Below, in pieces: positions 5,654-5,787 of a stretch of DNA of 5,787 nt. Both the position numbers and the translations under genes were made by a program. Position 1 is the first letter of the stretch; every line of letters starts with the position of its first letter. The stretch spans positions 1-5,787 of the forward strand of contig NZ_CALGRE010000029.1 of NCBI RefSeq assembly GCF_937958975.1, given 5' to 3'. Origin of the DNA: an uncultured Eubacterium sp. GTDB taxonomy: Bacteria; Bacillota; Clostridia; Lachnospirales; Lachnospiraceae. The notes under the pieces were generated by a model. The model ran no database searches, was not told the origin of the DNA, and saw only the letters and a list, made by a program, of their open reading frames with translations.

Positions 5654-5787
5654 GTGCGAAACGTTTCTACTTGAAAAGAGTAGACACAGCACAATCAACT
5701 AAATTTGTGCTGGAGAACTGAACACACGAATAGTCGAATGATGGGGTAACGCCCTGAAAGGCTACTTTAATACTCCGACTGGCAGAA
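5654..5787 (+). mobile_element. 5' part of a group II intron inserted in the FtsK/TcpA gene (runs off the window)
   Basis: The homologous reading frame ends at a sequence beginning GTGCG, the conserved 5' end of bacterial group II introns. What follows has no protein-coding character but forms hairpins: TCTACT (5666-5671) with AGTAGA (5679-5684), and an 8-bp perfect stem, CAGCACAA (5687-5694) with TTGTGCTG (5705-5712). This fits domain I of such an intron. The orientation is sense to the host gene, as splicing requires. The reverse-transcriptase/maturase ORF and domains V-VI would be outside the window and cannot be checked. Tn5397 has a known group II intron in its orf14, so insertion in ICE conjugation genes has precedent. 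A simple frameshift or another insertion is less likely because the change is abrupt. Confidence 0.75.

Noticed and set aside
4861..5721. A complete 286-aa FtsK-like protein
   Set aside because: The last 22 residues do not resemble the family and begin at a group II intron-type 5' end; the ATPase core is incomplete.
1..5787. CRISPR array, tRNA or rRNA genes
   Set aside because: No regularly spaced repeats, cloverleaf-like segments or conserved rRNA sequence were seen.

Overview
The window looks like one end of a Tn916/ICEBs1-type integrative and conjugative element (ICE) from a Gram-positive Firmicute. A gut Clostridia host, or a relative that exchanges such elements, is most likely. Three things point this way: SigA-like promoters with purine-rich Shine-Dalgarno sites, the gene order HelP-HelP-small ORF-FtsK/TcpA (Tn916 orf23-orf22-x-orf21), and a large serine recombinase. 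Species cannot be assigned from the sequence.

Layout. Positions 1-136 are a GC-rich flank that may contain the element/host junction. Positions 137-1762 (minus) encode a 541-aa large serine recombinase that reads out toward that flank. Directly upstream of it (1766-1924, minus) is a 52-aa ribbon-helix-helix (RHH) protein with a TTG start. Its promoter contains a tandem/palindromic operator (1946-1966), so the RHH protein and recombinase form a small, probably autoregulated operon. Diverging from it is an AT-rich cargo operon with its own promoter (2029-2057) and terminator (3548-3579). It holds a CD-NTase-like nucleotidyltransferase (2098-2976) overlapping a two-transmembrane SLATT-type protein (2954-3532). 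This is the architecture of a minimal two-gene CBASS antiphage system. About 280 bases with a long imperfect dyad, a candidate promoter and a doubtful small ORF lead into the conjugation module: two DUF961/HelP helicase-processivity proteins (3864-4178, 4198-4581), an unrecognised 81-aa protein (4589-4834), and the start of the FtsK/TcpA coupling ATPase (4861 onward).

The coupling-protein gene is interrupted. After the Walker B-like LYVLDPKN the frame runs into sequence beginning GTGCG at 5654 that forms hairpins and has no FtsK character. I read this as the 5' end of a group II intron that continues beyond the window, so the apparent stop at 5719-5721 lies inside the intron.

How the parts fit: recombinase plus RHH would control integration and excision, HelP and FtsK/TcpA would process and pump the DNA strand, and the CD-NTase/SLATT pair is a defence cargo placed between the integration and transfer modules. 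Function assignments rest on motifs and gene order read by eye; no database search was possible.
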